Shown here in pieces: positions 34,879-43,580 of a stretch of 64,000 nt of DNA. This stretch comes from Chloroflexota bacterium. Lineage in GTDB: Bacteria > Chloroflexota > Anaerolineae > Aggregatilineales > Phototrophicaceae. Made by a program: the position numbers and the translations under genes. Where the stretch lies: NCBI GenBank assembly GCA_028875245.1, contig JAPPEU010000026.1, positions 1-64,000 of the forward strand, in the 5' to 3' direction. The number at the start of each line of letters is the position of its first letter. Within the stretch, counting starts at the first letter, position 1. The notes under the pieces were generated by a model. It did no database searches, was not told the origin of the DNA, and was given only the letters and a program-made list of their open reading frames with translations.

Positions 34879-36216
34879 TCAGGCTGACAGGCCGGGGATA
34901 TTGGGCATTTTCCCTCTGCTTAATTGATTCATGAGCCGGCTCATCTGCTTGAATTGCTTCAACAGATCGTTGACATCGCGGACTTCAACACCGCTGCCGG
35001 CGGCGATTCGTTTCTTGCGGCTGGCTTTCAAAATACGCGGATGGCGGCGTTCCTGCGGCGTCATCGAATTGATGATCGCCTCCACCTTTGCGATGCGCTT
35101 CTCGATGTCTTCATCGTTGAAATCGGCTTGCATCTGCAGCTTGGACATGCCCGGTATCATGCCCAGTACCTTGCCCAAGGGACCCATGCGGCGGATCTTT
35201 TGCAGCTGCTCAAGGAAATCCTGCAAAGAGAACTCATTCTTCATGATCTTGCTTTGCAGGCGAAGGGCTTCTTCCTCTTCGTAGATCGTCTCGGTCTTCT
35301 CAATCAGCGACATGATATCGCCCATGCCGAGGATGCGCTGGGCAATGCGGTCCGGGTGGAACAGCTCCAGCGTATCGGCGCTGACCTTTTCACCGGTGCC
35401 CATGTATTTGATTGGCACGCCCGTCACCGCCCGCATGGACAAGGCGGCGCCACCGCGGGCATCGCCGTCCACACGGGTCAGGATCAAGCCACTGATGCCG
35501 AGATGCTCATTGAAGCCGCGCGCGATGCTGACCGCTTCCTGGCCGGTCATGGCATCGGCGACCAGCAGGATTTCCGCTGGCGACGCGATGCGCTTGATCG
35601 CTTCCAGCTCATCCATCTTCGTTTCATCGATTTGCAGACGACCGGCCGTATCGACAAGCACAACATCAATGCCGTCGTCGGCCGCTTTCTTGAGCCCTCG
35701 CTTGACGATCGCCGGCGGTTCCGCGGTCGCGCCTTCTTCGTAGTAGGGGACGTTGATCTGCTTCGCCAGCGTGACCAACTGGTCAACGGCTGCCGGGCGA
35801 TAGGTATCAGCGGCGATCATCAGCGGCTTGCGTCCTTCAGCCCGCAGATGCAGCGCCAGTTTCGCCGTATTCGTCGTCTTGCCCGAGCCCTGCAAACCGA
35901 CCATCATGATGACATGCGGTCGCGTGCTGCCGCTGAAGCTCAAGCGGCCCGGCTCGCCCAGCATATCGACCATCTCTTCATGGATGATCTTGACGACCTG
36001 TTCGCTCGGCTTAAGCGCCTTGTGCACTTCTTCGCCGAGGGCGCGCTCGCGCACATCCTTGATGAAGTCTTTGACGATCGGCAAGGCGACATCCGCTTCC
36101 AGCAGCGCCATCCGCACTTCGCGCATGACCGCCTTGACATCCGCTTCCTTGACGCGCCCGCCCTTGCGCAAGCCTTCAAAGGCGGTGTCGAGTCTTTGAC
36201 TGAGAGATTCAAACAT
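34879..36216 (-). CDS. ffh: Signal recognition particle GTPase Ffh
   Basis: A 445-residue SRP54 homologue that binds signal sequences of nascent membrane proteins and, with 4.5S RNA and FtsY, targets them to SecYEG. N domain, then the G domain with P-loop [18 protein letters not shown] and [10 protein letters not shown], and a Met-rich M domain with the RNA-binding SxKKRIAxGSG motif ([13 protein letters not shown]). The ATG at 36216 with AGGATT upstream gives the standard [10 protein letters not shown] start; the longer frame from 36237 is unlikely. A strong promoter precedes it, making it the first gene of the ribosome/SRP cluster. Confidence 0.97.
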   Translation of the reverse strand: MFESLSQRLDTAFEGLRKGGRVKEADVKAVMREVRMALLEADVALPIVKDFIKDVRERALGEEVHKALKPSEQVVKIIHEEMVDMLGEPGRLSFSGSTRPHVIMMVGLQGSGKTTNTAKLALHLRAEGRKPLMIAADTYRPAAVDQLVTLAKQINVPYYEEGATAEPPAIVKRGLKKAADDGIDVVLVDTAGRLQIDETKMDELEAIKRIASPAEILLVADAMTGQEAVSIARGFNEHLGISGLILTRVDGDARGGAALSMRAVTGVPIKYMGTGEKVSADTLELFHPDRIAQRILGMGDIMSLIEKTETIYEEEEALRLQSKIMKNEFSLQDFLEQLQKIRRMGPLGKVLGMIPGMSKLQMQADFNDEDIEKRIAKVEAIINSMTPQERRHPRILKASRKKRIAAGSGVEVRDVNDLLKQFKQMSRLMNQLSRGKMPNIPGLSA

Positions 36217-36246
36217 GATCAATCCTGTTGCGAACAACGAGAGAGG

Positions 36247-36275
36247 ATTCTAGGCGAGCGTCGCGGCTAAGTCAA
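36247..36275 (-). promoter_or_regulatory. Promoter of ffh-rpsP-khpA-rimM
   Basis: TTGACT at 36270-36275, a 17-base spacer and TAGAAT at 36247-36252, about 30 bases upstream of the ffh start codon. Both hexamers match the sigma-70 consensus at 5 of 6 positions. Confidence 0.75.
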
Positions 36276-36649
36276 GACAAGGCTTGGGCCATCCCATTGC
36301 AATCCCGTCAAGAGCGAATCGGAAGGGGCGCGGACTTGTCTCGCCCTCCCGCCTCCATAACCTATCCCCTTCAATAACGAATCTGTAAGGCTTGTCCGGT
36401 ACTCTAGTGAAATTGTCGCTTTTTCTACCCCATCCCCCGGCCATGTGCCCCCTCGGTCCCCCGCCTCACGGGGGATGCTTCCCGAATCATCAGGGAAGGG
36501 GAGCTTTTCTTGGCGAATTAAGTAGAAATCTGTCGCCCTTCGCAAGTTACGCCCGCAAATCCCAAACATCTGCTCGGGCTTTCTCTTCGTTCTCTGTGTT
36601 CTCTTATTTTATCAACCTGTCCAATTCCATCTGCAATCATAGAGAAATT
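36276..36649. other. Gene-free stretch upstream of ffh
   Basis: No convincing coding frame or structured RNA. It holds short pieces reminiscent of the dispersed repeats (ACTTGTCTCGCCCTCCC near 36330, CGAATCTGTAAGGCTTGTC near 36378) and the C-rich stretch around 36427-36470 containing CCCCCGCCTCACGGGGG. It looks like decayed repeat sequence. An SRP RNA gene could be expected near ffh, but I do not see its conserved core. Confidence 0.4.
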
Positions 36650-36836
36650 TGTAGGGGCGAGAGACAGTCAGTGTCTACGCGACCCTTGTCTCGCCCTAAA
36701 CCTCGCGCTATCGCATGGACGGGCGTTTCAGCGCCGCGCGTAGACACTGCGGGTCAAACGCCCCTACAGATTCCTGTTTTTGAGGGTTCGTAATTTTGTG
36801 TGAGCCGAGTTGTCACTCGCGAGCGGCTGTAGTTCG
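36650..36836 (+). repeat. Composite dispersed repeat, reference copy
   Basis: First arm 36650-36768: TGTAGGGGCG end, GTCAGTGTCTACGCG, its inverted partner CGCGTAGACAC, then GGGTCAAACGCCCCTACA. Second arm 36769-36836: GATTCCTGTTTTTGAGGGTTCG, TAATTTTGTGTGAGCCGAGT, TGTCACTCGCGAGCGGCTG. It ends 16 bases from the stop codon of the minus-strand MFS gene. It is about 85-90% identical by eye to the copy at 41353. Confidence 0.8.
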
Positions 36837-36851
36837 TTTCTTGCGCGCGCC

Positions 36852-38039
36852 TCAATGCGCTTGGCTGCCGCCGGCCGGCACGAAGCGCAGCATCACCAGA
36901 AAAGCCAGCAGACCCAGCGAGCCCGCGATCATGCCGATCAGCACGAAATTGCCGCCGCTGAGCTTGAAAACCAAGGCGCCGGCCGCCGCCCCTATCACAC
37001 GCCCAAGGGAATGCGCGCCCACATTGGCGCTCATCATCACCGCGCGCGTATCGGGCAGGATTTCGCTGAATAGCGGCAACGCGGCGACGATGGAGGTTTC
37101 GATGCTGATGAACATGACAAAGATGCCAAGCATGGCGACAGGCAGGCTGAAGGTAAGATGAGGAATGAGCAGGAAGCAGACGGCGGCGAGCAGTATGCCC
37201 CACATGGATGTCCGTTTGGTCCCGAGGCGATCGGCCAAGGTGATGACGATAAACTCCCCAATAACTTCCGCGACCGCAATCACGATGGTGACGGCGCCCA
37301 GCGCGGTCAGCACCAGTCCAAAGCTGTCTTCCATCCACAGGCCGTAGTTGATATAAAAGATCTCATGCGCAGCGTTCAGACAGAGGGTAAAAACCAGCGC
37401 GAATACAGCCGGCGGACGGGCGCTGACGACGCGCATGGCGGCGAGCGGCCCCATCAGGCGCATTCCCTGGGAGCGCTTTCGATCCTCCGGCTCCACGACG
37501 AAGAGCCAGAGCGCCAATGCGCTTGAAGCCAGCAGAAGCGACAGAAAAACAAAGATGGCCCGCAACGTGCTGACATCGAGGAGGAAACCGGCGACGGGCG
37601 CCGCGATCACCAGGGAGAGCGCCCAACTGAGCTCGGCGATGCCCATCACACGCGCGCGCCGGCTGAAATGGATGATGTCGCCCAGATAAGCCTGAAAGGT
37701 CGGATCGTAAATGATCTTGCCGATGCCGAAGCCGAACATGACAAGCACGAACACCCCGTAGTCGGAAAAAAGCGCGCCCAAAAGGCTCATGGCGGTCATC
37801 ACCAGCAGCGCGCCAACCATCACCGCTTTTTTGCCATAATGTTCGGATACTGTGCCCAGGACGGGGCTTAGCAGACCGGCCGCGTTGTTGAGCGCGATGA
37901 CGCTTTGAATGCTGTCTGCCGAGACGCCGAAAGTCGCGCCGATGGGGGAGACGAAGGGATAAGGAAAGCGCTTGGTGACATTGATGGCCAGTCTCGCGAA
38001 GACAATGGCGAAGATTGACCGGTTGATTTTGTCGCTCAC
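36852..38039 (-). CDS. MFS transporter
   Basis: A 395-residue permease with about 12 predicted helices and typical MFS spacing, including a loop-2/3 segment SEHYGKKAVMVGALLVM. A central cytoplasmic loop carries EPEDRKRSQGMRL. Substrate unknown; the fold fits an efflux-type member. It starts with GTG at 38039 and lies 26 bases after the phosphoglycerate-mutase-like gene, at the end of the murJ-led unit. A composite repeat abuts its 3' end. Confidence 0.85.
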   Translation of the reverse strand: MSDKINRSIFAIVFARLAINVTKRFPYPFVSPIGATFGVSADSIQSVIALNNAAGLLSPVLGTVSEHYGKKAVMVGALLVMTAMSLLGALFSDYGVFVLVMFGFGIGKIIYDPTFQAYLGDIIHFSRRARVMGIAELSWALSLVIAAPVAGFLLDVSTLRAIFVFLSLLLASSALALWLFVVEPEDRKRSQGMRLMGPLAAMRVVSARPPAVFALVFTLCLNAAHEIFYINYGLWMEDSFGLVLTALGAVTIVIAVAEVIGEFIVITLADRLGTKRTSMWGILLAAVCFLLIPHLTFSLPVAMLGIFVMFISIETSIVAALPLFSEILPDTRAVMMSANVGAHSLGRVIGAAAGALVFKLSGGNFVLIGMIAGSLGLLAFLVMLRFVPAGGSQAH

Positions 38040-38065
38040 GGAGGTCTCAATTCTTCGGTGTGGGT

Positions 38066-38977
38066 TCAGCCAAAGAGCATTCTATCACAGGCGGGCACAT
38101 AATCCGTCAGGCTGCGGAAGCCTGCGGCAAACTCGGCGGCGCGCGCGCCGATGACGACAGTCGGCACATCGTTGAAGCTATGCCGGCGCGTGCTCAAATC
38201 TTCCATGTTGCCGTGGTCGCTGATGATGGCGACAATGCCTTCGTCGTCGCGCCAATCTTCCAGCAAGCCCCCCAGCAAGTCATCAAAGCGCTCCAGGACT
38301 CGAATGCCCCGTTCCAGCGTGCCACGATGCCCGATGCGGTCGGTCAGCCAGTGCGAATGGAAAGCGAAGTCATATTCTCGAGACAGCCTCACCAGCAGCC
38401 GCCCAGCCTCTCGCGGGCCATAATCGGGCAAGCCGGGGATCGCCAGGTGTCGGCGCCAACTGTCGGGCGTCCATTCGGCTGTGAGGGCGCGGCGGGCGAT
38501 GACATCTTCTATCGTGAAATGCGGGATGCCGGACTCAAAGGCGGCCTGCTGGACGCTCGATCGTAGCGTCTTGCCGCGGGCGAAATCGGCAAGCAGCCCC
38601 GGCGGATAAGCGGTCAGCAGTCGGGCGGATTTGCCCCGTTGCCTCAGGCGCTTGAAAATGCTGTGCTCGGCGATGGTGGCGCGCGTTTTGGCGTCCGGCT
38701 TGGGGCCATAATGACGCCCGATGAGCTCGGCTGCGTTCAGGCCGGTGAGCAGGCTGGCTTGCCCGGTGCCGCTCTGCGGACGGCCGGGGACGCCAAGCCG
38801 CGCGTCAGTCGGGATAAATTGAGCCAAGGCGCTTCGCTGCCGGCCGGTTTTCGCAAGCCAGCGATGACCATTCGCGAGCTCGCGCATGACGGGCGTACGC
38901 GCGGCGGCGAAGGGATTAACCGCCGGATCGTCCTCGCCGAGACCGATACCGTCCAAAAACAGTGTCAATATGCGCAT
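38066..38977 (-). CDS. Alkaline-phosphatase-superfamily metalloenzyme (phosphoglycerate mutase/phosphopentomutase-like)
   Basis: A 303-residue binuclear-metal hydrolase/mutase-type protein. Visible metal and nucleophile segments are [11 protein letters not shown] at the N terminus, [11 protein letters not shown] with the Ser/Thr nucleophile position, [12 protein letters not shown], and ISDHGNMED near the C terminus. It is much shorter than cofactor-independent phosphoglycerate mutase (about 510) because the phosphotransferase insert domain is reduced or replaced, so classical mutase activity is doubtful. A phosphatase or nucleotide pyrophosphatase role is possible. It lies 28 bases after the GloB-like gene. 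Confidence 0.78.
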   Translation of the reverse strand: MRILTLFLDGIGLGEDDPAVNPFAAARTPVMRELANGHRWLAKTGRQRSALAQFIPTDARLGVPGRPQSGTGQASLLTGLNAAELIGRHYGPKPDAKTRATIAEHSIFKRLRQRGKSARLLTAYPPGLLADFARGKTLRSSVQQAAFESGIPHFTIEDVIARRALTAEWTPDSWRRHLAIPGLPDYGPREAGRLLVRLSREYDFAFHSHWLTDRIGHRGTLERGIRVLERFDDLLGGLLEDWRDDEGIVAIISDHGNMEDLSTRRHSFNDVPTVVIGARAAEFAAGFRSLTDYVPACDRMLFG

Positions 38978-39005
38978 GACGCCGGCGGGGGATTGCTCTT
39001 CCCGC

Positions 39006-39656
39006 TCATGAGTTATAGGACAAAATGAACGGGTTAGTCAGCCGCTCGCGCCCGATCGTTGTGACGCCCATGTGACCCGGCAGCACCTGCACATCATCAT
39101 CAAGGACCATCAGCTGTTCGAATATTGACTGCATCAGCAGTTGATGGTCGCCCCCGGGCAGGTCGGTGCGGCCGATGCTGCCGGCGAACAGGCTGTCGCC
39201 GCTGAACAGTATCTTCTGCTCGGCCAGGTAAAAGCTGAGGTGCCCCGGCGCGTGCCCCGGCGTATACAGGCTCTCCAGGCGAATCGAATCCAACTCGACG
39301 ACTTCCGAATCGCTTGTGAGCAGGCGATCGGGCTCTGCCGCCGCCGGCAGCTCACCCAAACCAAAATAAAGCCCCTGGAGCGGAATCTCGTCCAGCAGCG
39401 TTTCACAATCTTCGTGAATCAGAAAGGGGATTTGCAGCTGCCGCTTAATCTCGCCGCTGGCGAGCACATGATCGAGATGCGCATGCGTCGCCAACATCAG
39501 CTTGATCGTCCAGCCTTCCGCTTCAGCCGCCCTCAGTATCGCCGGCGCGTCATCAACCGGGTCAATCAGGATGGCGTTGCTCGTCTGCGTATCGGCGACC
39601 AGGTAGGCGTTCGTGGCGAAGGGCCCAAGCGTCAGTGACTTGATTTTGATAGACAT
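39006..39656 (-). CDS. MBL-fold hydrolase, GloB-like
   Basis: A 216-residue metallo-beta-lactamase-fold protein of the hydroxyacylglutathione-hydrolase-like group (YcbL type, lacking the GloB C-terminal domain). The metal motif is THAHLDH; further ligands are in YTPGHAPGHLSFY, FSGDSLF and LPGHMGVTT. These enzymes hydrolyse small thioesters such as S-lactoylglutathione analogues. GAGGGGGC precedes the ATG. It is 13 bases after murJ. Confidence 0.9.
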   Translation of the reverse strand: MSIKIKSLTLGPFATNAYLVADTQTSNAILIDPVDDAPAILRAAEAEGWTIKLMLATHAHLDHVLASGEIKRQLQIPFLIHEDCETLLDEIPLQGLYFGLGELPAAAEPDRLLTSDSEVVELDSIRLESLYTPGHAPGHLSFYLAEQKILFSGDSLFAGSIGRTDLPGGDHQLLMQSIFEQLMVLDDDVQVLPGHMGVTTIGRERLTNPFILSYNS

Positions 39657-39669
39657 GCGCGCCCCCTCT

Positions 39670-41334
39670 CTAGCTGGCCGAGACCGGTCTGATGATAGCC
39701 CACAATTCCGAAATCTCCTTCATCTTGAGCAGAAGCGCGACAACGAAAAATACGAGCAGGCCGATGAGGCCTTCGACGGCAAGCCGCATCATTGTGAAAG
39801 TCAAGCCCTGCCCCGGCGCCATAGCCAGCCAGATCATGTCGATGAGCACGATGACCGCGGCCATGACCAGCGACGCGGCCAGCGTCTTCGCCAGCGTGCG
39901 CGCCAGCTGCTTCTCCCCGATGCCATGCCAGCGGCGCCGCAGGATGACCAGCAATGCAAGGACCTCAAACATGACGCCCAGCGAATTGGCCAGCGCCAGC
40001 CCGCTCACTTCCCCGATTTCGCGCCGCAAACCGAGGGCGGGGAAGGCATCCGCCGCCGCGTTCAGCAGCGCGTTTGCGTCCACCGCGCGCGCATCGCTCA
40101 GGAGGATGGCGGCGGTGAAATTGATCAGCGCGCCGCCCAGCGCGGCGAATAAGGGCGTCAGCGTGTCCTTGTCGGCGTAAAAGCTGCGCGCGATGACTTC
40201 CAATGCCGAATGCACAATGAGCCCGAGCGTGAACATGCTCAGGGTACTGTAAACCAGCGCCGAAGCCGAGCTGTCAAACGCGCCGCGTTCCAGCAGGCTG
40301 ATGAGCGGCCGTCCCAGCACGATCAGACCAATGGCGGAAGGAATGCTGCTGACCAGGATAAAGCGCAGCGCGCCCGACATCGCGTCCCGCTTGCCCGCCA
40401 GGTCATCCATTTCGCTCAATGCCGCCAGCGTCGGGAAGATGACGATGCCCATCGCCGTGCCAACCAGGGTCTGCGGTATCTGCATCAGCCGCCAGCCCCA
40501 GTCCAAGGCGCTGACCGAACCGACCCCAAGGCGCGAGGCGATGTTGTTCATGACCAGAAAGTTGAGACTGAAAACGCCCAGGCCGCCGATACGCGGCAGC
40601 ATCAAGCGGATGACGCGCCAAAGCAGCGGGTTGCTCAATCCCAGCTCGAAACGCCAGCGCATCCGGTAACGAAGCAGCCCGGGCAGCTGTATGGAGAAGT
40701 GCAGGGCAGCGCCCAAAACCGCGCCCCAGGCGATGCCATGAACGCCGAAGCGCGGCAGCAAGAAGAGCACGCCCGCCAGAATGCCGATGTCAAACATGAT
40801 CGGCGCCAGCGCCGGCAGCAGAAAATGCTGATGCGAATTGAGTATGCCGCTGAAAATGCCGCTTACGGCGAAAATGATAGTGCTCAGCAGCAAGATGCGC
40901 ATCATATCAACCGTATTCCGCGCAGTGACCGCGTCAAAGCCGGGGGCCACCGCATTGCTCACCAGCCAGGGCGCCAAGACAAAGACAGCCAGGCTGAGCA
41001 GAAGGGCCAGCGAAAATATGGCATTGATCAAATTGCTCGACAGCTTCCAGGCGGTATCCAGATCGCCTTTGGCCAGCAAGCCGCTGAAGATGGGGATGAA
41101 GGCGTGCGTCAAGGCGCCGCCGGAGATCAGAATGACAATGAGCTCCGGGATGCGATTGGCGGCCACGTAGGCGTCCAAATCGCTGCCGACGCCGAATACG
41201 CGCGCGATGATCAAAGTCTGTACCAGGCTTATCAATTTGGCGGCGGCGAAGGCGACCATGACCGTGAGGGTAGAGCGGGCGATGCGGCGGTTGCGCTGCC
41301 TAAGCGACAAACGATCCTTGCTCTGCGCTGCCAT
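39670..41334 (-). CDS. murJ: Lipid II flippase MurJ (MviN family)
   Basis: A 554-residue polytopic protein with about 14 predicted helices that flips lipid-linked peptidoglycan precursor across the membrane. MviN blocks include RVFGVGSDLDAYVAANRIPE, GALTHAFIPIFS and, mid-protein, LVGTAMGIVIFPTLA. The arginine-rich N terminus (SLRQRNRRIARS) is cytosolic. AGGAAATTGA precedes the ATG. It heads a four-gene unit with a GloB-like hydrolase, a metalloenzyme and an MFS permease. Confidence 0.93.
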   Translation of the reverse strand: MAAQSKDRLSLRQRNRRIARSTLTVMVAFAAAKLISLVQTLIIARVFGVGSDLDAYVAANRIPELIVILISGGALTHAFIPIFSGLLAKGDLDTAWKLSSNLINAIFSLALLLSLAVFVLAPWLVSNAVAPGFDAVTARNTVDMMRILLLSTIIFAVSGIFSGILNSHQHFLLPALAPIMFDIGILAGVLFLLPRFGVHGIAWGAVLGAALHFSIQLPGLLRYRMRWRFELGLSNPLLWRVIRLMLPRIGGLGVFSLNFLVMNNIASRLGVGSVSALDWGWRLMQIPQTLVGTAMGIVIFPTLAALSEMDDLAGKRDAMSGALRFILVSSIPSAIGLIVLGRPLISLLERGAFDSSASALVYSTLSMFTLGLIVHSALEVIARSFYADKDTLTPLFAALGGALINFTAAILLSDARAVDANALLNAAADAFPALGLRREIGEVSGLALANSLGVMFEVLALLVILRRRWHGIGEKQLARTLAKTLAASLVMAAVIVLIDMIWLAMAPGQGLTFTMMRLAVEGLIGLLVFFVVALLLKMKEISELWAIIRPVSAS

Positions 41335-41352
41335 TCAATTTCCTAATGCCTC

Positions 41353-41545
41353 AGGGCGAGAGACGGTCAGTGTCTGCGCGACTCTTGTCTCGCCCGAAAG
41401 CCCGCGCTATCGCATGGACGGGCGTTTCGGCGCCGCGCGTAGACACTGCGGGTCAAACGTCCCTACAGATTCCTATTTTTGCGGGTTCATAATTTTGTGT
41501 GAGCCAAGTCGTGACTTGCGAGGGACTGTAGTTGGTTTTTTGCGT
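41353..41545 (+). repeat. Composite dispersed repeat, near-complete copy
   Basis: First arm 41353-41468 (AGGGCGAGAGACGG, GTCAGTGTCTGCGCGACTC, CGCGTAGACACTGCGGG, CGTCCCTACA). Second arm 41469-41532 (GATTCCTATTTTTGCGGG, GTGTGAGCCAAGTCGTGACT, TGCGAGGGACTGTAGTTGG). It lies between the murJ start and the C39/TPR stop codon, with the second arm ending 30 bases from that stop. Confidence 0.78.
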
Positions 41546-41562
41546 GACTTGCTTGCGCATAC

Positions 41563-43023
41563 TTAGTTCAGCCTCTCGAGCGCTTCGCGCGCCGCGTCAA
41601 AATGCGGGTTGTAACCCAGCGCGCGCCGGAACGATGCCGCCGCCCCCTGCGGATTGCCCTGCGCCTCTAGCACCCGCCCCTGCCAATAGTAGGTTTCTTC
41701 GAGCTCGCGCGCGTTGTTCTGGTTAATCCGCACCAGGCTTAAGACATCTTCATAACGGCCGACCTGGAAATAAGCTTCAAAGGGACCAAACTGATACCAG
41801 TGCATGCGCCAGGGCAATTGTCCGGTGCGATTGGCTTGATCGAAGGCGGCCGCCGCTTCCTGATAGCGCCCCTGGGCGACCAGAGAGCTCCCCATGTTGA
41901 ACCAGGCGAAGGCGTTCTGTGGCTGGCGGCGCGCTTCTTCCCGAGCGGTCTCGAATGCAATCCGCGCCGCCCCCGCTTCCACCCAGTAGCTGCCGAGCAA
42001 TTCGCGCAGCAGCCCTTCGCGCTGCGGTTCATAGACGACGATGAATGTCCGGTTAAATGCACCCCAGTTGGCGTCGACATCGGCGTAACTGCTGCTGACG
42101 CCCTGGGCGGCGTCGCCCACGCCGAGGAAGCTGTCAAAGAAATAGAACAACTCGTAGGCATCATCGTAGGCGACGAGCGCGCGATAATGCCCGATCCAAT
42201 CGTAGGCTTCAAACATGGCCGCCGTCTCGATGACAACGGGAAACTCGTTCGCCACCAGGCGCTTGAGCAAGTCCAGCGTACCGCCCATGCGGACGATCGC
42301 CTTGACATTGCTTTCTTCTTCGACGAAGGCAGCCAATTCCTCCGGGCTGACATTTTTGTCTTCGCGGTTTGGTTTGAGCCGCCCCGCGGCAAAAGCCTGG
42401 TCACGCGTCCAGCCATAATAGCTCAGCGCCATGGTGATCGTCGCCGGCCCACAGTTATTCCAGGTCTGCTGATGGTGAAGGATGCCATAAATCCTAGCAG
42501 ATGGGGGGATGGGGCGCGTCGAGCCGGCATCCGATTCGACAGCCGCGGTTGGCGGAGCAGCCGGCGTGGACGCTGGCCTGCTGGTCGCTGTTGCTTCGGG
42601 AAGCGGGGTCATTGTGTTGGTCGCTGTTGAGGTGGCGGTCGCCGTCGGCGCGCTGGTGGCCGTCGCCAGCTCCGCCGGCGCGCTGCCTGAATCCGCCGTG
42701 GGCGAGGGGATGTTCAGCGGCATATCCAAAAGCGACAGGGCGGCGTCTTCATTCGCTGGCGAAACGATTGTAGGGAATACGCCGCCAATCGGGGTGGGAT
42801 TGCGCAGGATGCTCATGAAGGGCAATTGATCGATGACGCGCTGCTGCTGGGCCGGCTGGAGGATTTCCCTGAAGCCAAAAATGACGCCTGCAGTTCCCAA
42901 GAGAACGAGCGCGGTGAAGACTATCAAGCCCCAGAACAGCAGCCGGGGCGGCGCCCGCAAGCCGTCGTTTCGGCTCTTCAGATAATAGGCGCGGCTCGGC
43001 TGCGTATCGTGTAACTTAGGCAC
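41563..43023 (-). CDS. Membrane-anchored C39-like peptidase with TPR domain
   Basis: A 486-residue protein. The short cytoplasmic N terminus is followed by one TM (about 29-49), a Thr/Ala/Pro-rich linker (about 105-170), then a C39-like papain-fold domain with Cys191 in NNCGPA, His278 in WIGHYR and a following Asp in VAYDD. The C-terminal 130 residues are TPR-like helices (AWFNMGSSLVAQGRYQEAAAAFDQA and two more units). It is likely outside the membrane and may process or bind peptides. It lies 104 bases after ruvX. The arrangement is one I associate with Chloroflexota. Confidence 0.82.
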   Translation of the reverse strand: MPKLHDTQPSRAYYLKSRNDGLRAPPRLLFWGLIVFTALVLLGTAGVIFGFREILQPAQQQRVIDQLPFMSILRNPTPIGGVFPTIVSPANEDAALSLLDMPLNIPSPTADSGSAPAELATATSAPTATATSTATNTMTPLPEATATSRPASTPAAPPTAAVESDAGSTRPIPPSARIYGILHHQQTWNNCGPATITMALSYYGWTRDQAFAAGRLKPNREDKNVSPEELAAFVEEESNVKAIVRMGGTLDLLKRLVANEFPVVIETAAMFEAYDWIGHYRALVAYDDAYELFYFFDSFLGVGDAAQGVSSSYADVDANWGAFNRTFIVVYEPQREGLLRELLGSYWVEAGAARIAFETAREEARRQPQNAFAWFNMGSSLVAQGRYQEAAAAFDQANRTGQLPWRMHWYQFGPFEAYFQVGRYEDVLSLVRINQNNARELEETYYWQGRVLEAQGNPQGAAASFRRALGYNPHFDAAREALERLN

Positions 43024-43127
43024 GTTTGCAATCTCGCTATTCGCTTGAAGGTCAATGGCGCGCGGTGGATGTGGTCATTCCGCCGGCAGCGCGACCAACC
43101 CTCTCTCATAGTATAGCTGTTCGCGGG

Positions 43128-43580
43128 TCAAACGCTTGATTCGGATGGGGGAAACGTTGCTGAACCGTAGCTTAAGGCATCGAGATAGGCTTGCAGAATG
43201 ACGCGCGCCGCCAGATCATCAATCGCGTCGCGCGGGCTGCGCTTGAGCTGCCGGGCCAAGCTGCGCGCTTCCTCACTGGTCAGGTATTCGCTCACTTCGA
43301 CAATCGGCAAGGGGCTGATGCTGCGCAGGCGGGCGATCCATTCACGAACGACATCGGCTTGCGTCTTTATGTCCGGCGGGGCATTGGGGTTTTGCGGCAC
43401 GCCGACCACGATGCCGGCGGCGTTTTCTCGTTTGGCGATTGCGAGGATGGCCGCGAAATCTTCCGCTTCGCCACGACTCTGCAAGATGGCGTGTTCGCGC
43501 GCGCTCAGGCCCAAGGCGTCGCTGATCGCGAGACCAATGCGTTTGCGGCCGTGATCAACGCCGATGAGACGCCCAATCAT
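43128..43580 (-). CDS. ruvX: Putative pre-16S rRNA nuclease / Holliday-junction-resolvase-like RuvX (YqgF)
   Basis: A 150-residue RNase-H-fold protein of normal length. The catalytic Asp is in GVDHGRKRIGLAISD; VVGVP and the C-terminal DDLAARVILQAYL supply further conserved acidic residues. E. coli YqgF matures the 16S 5' end; other homologues cut Holliday junctions. Its start overlaps the stop of the baseplate-J-like gene by 4 bases. The alaS-ruvX neighbourhood is conserved in several phyla. Confidence 0.93.
   Translation of the reverse strand: MIGRLIGVDHGRKRIGLAISDALGLSAREHAILQSRGEAEDFAAILAIAKRENAAGIVVGVPQNPNAPPDIKTQADVVREWIARLRSISPLPIVEVSEYLTSEEARSLARQLKRSPRDAIDDLAARVILQAYLDALSYGSATFPPSESSV

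Noticed and set aside
34924..36270. 448-residue plus-strand open frame
   Set aside because: Antisense of ffh; long only because of GC-biased codon use.
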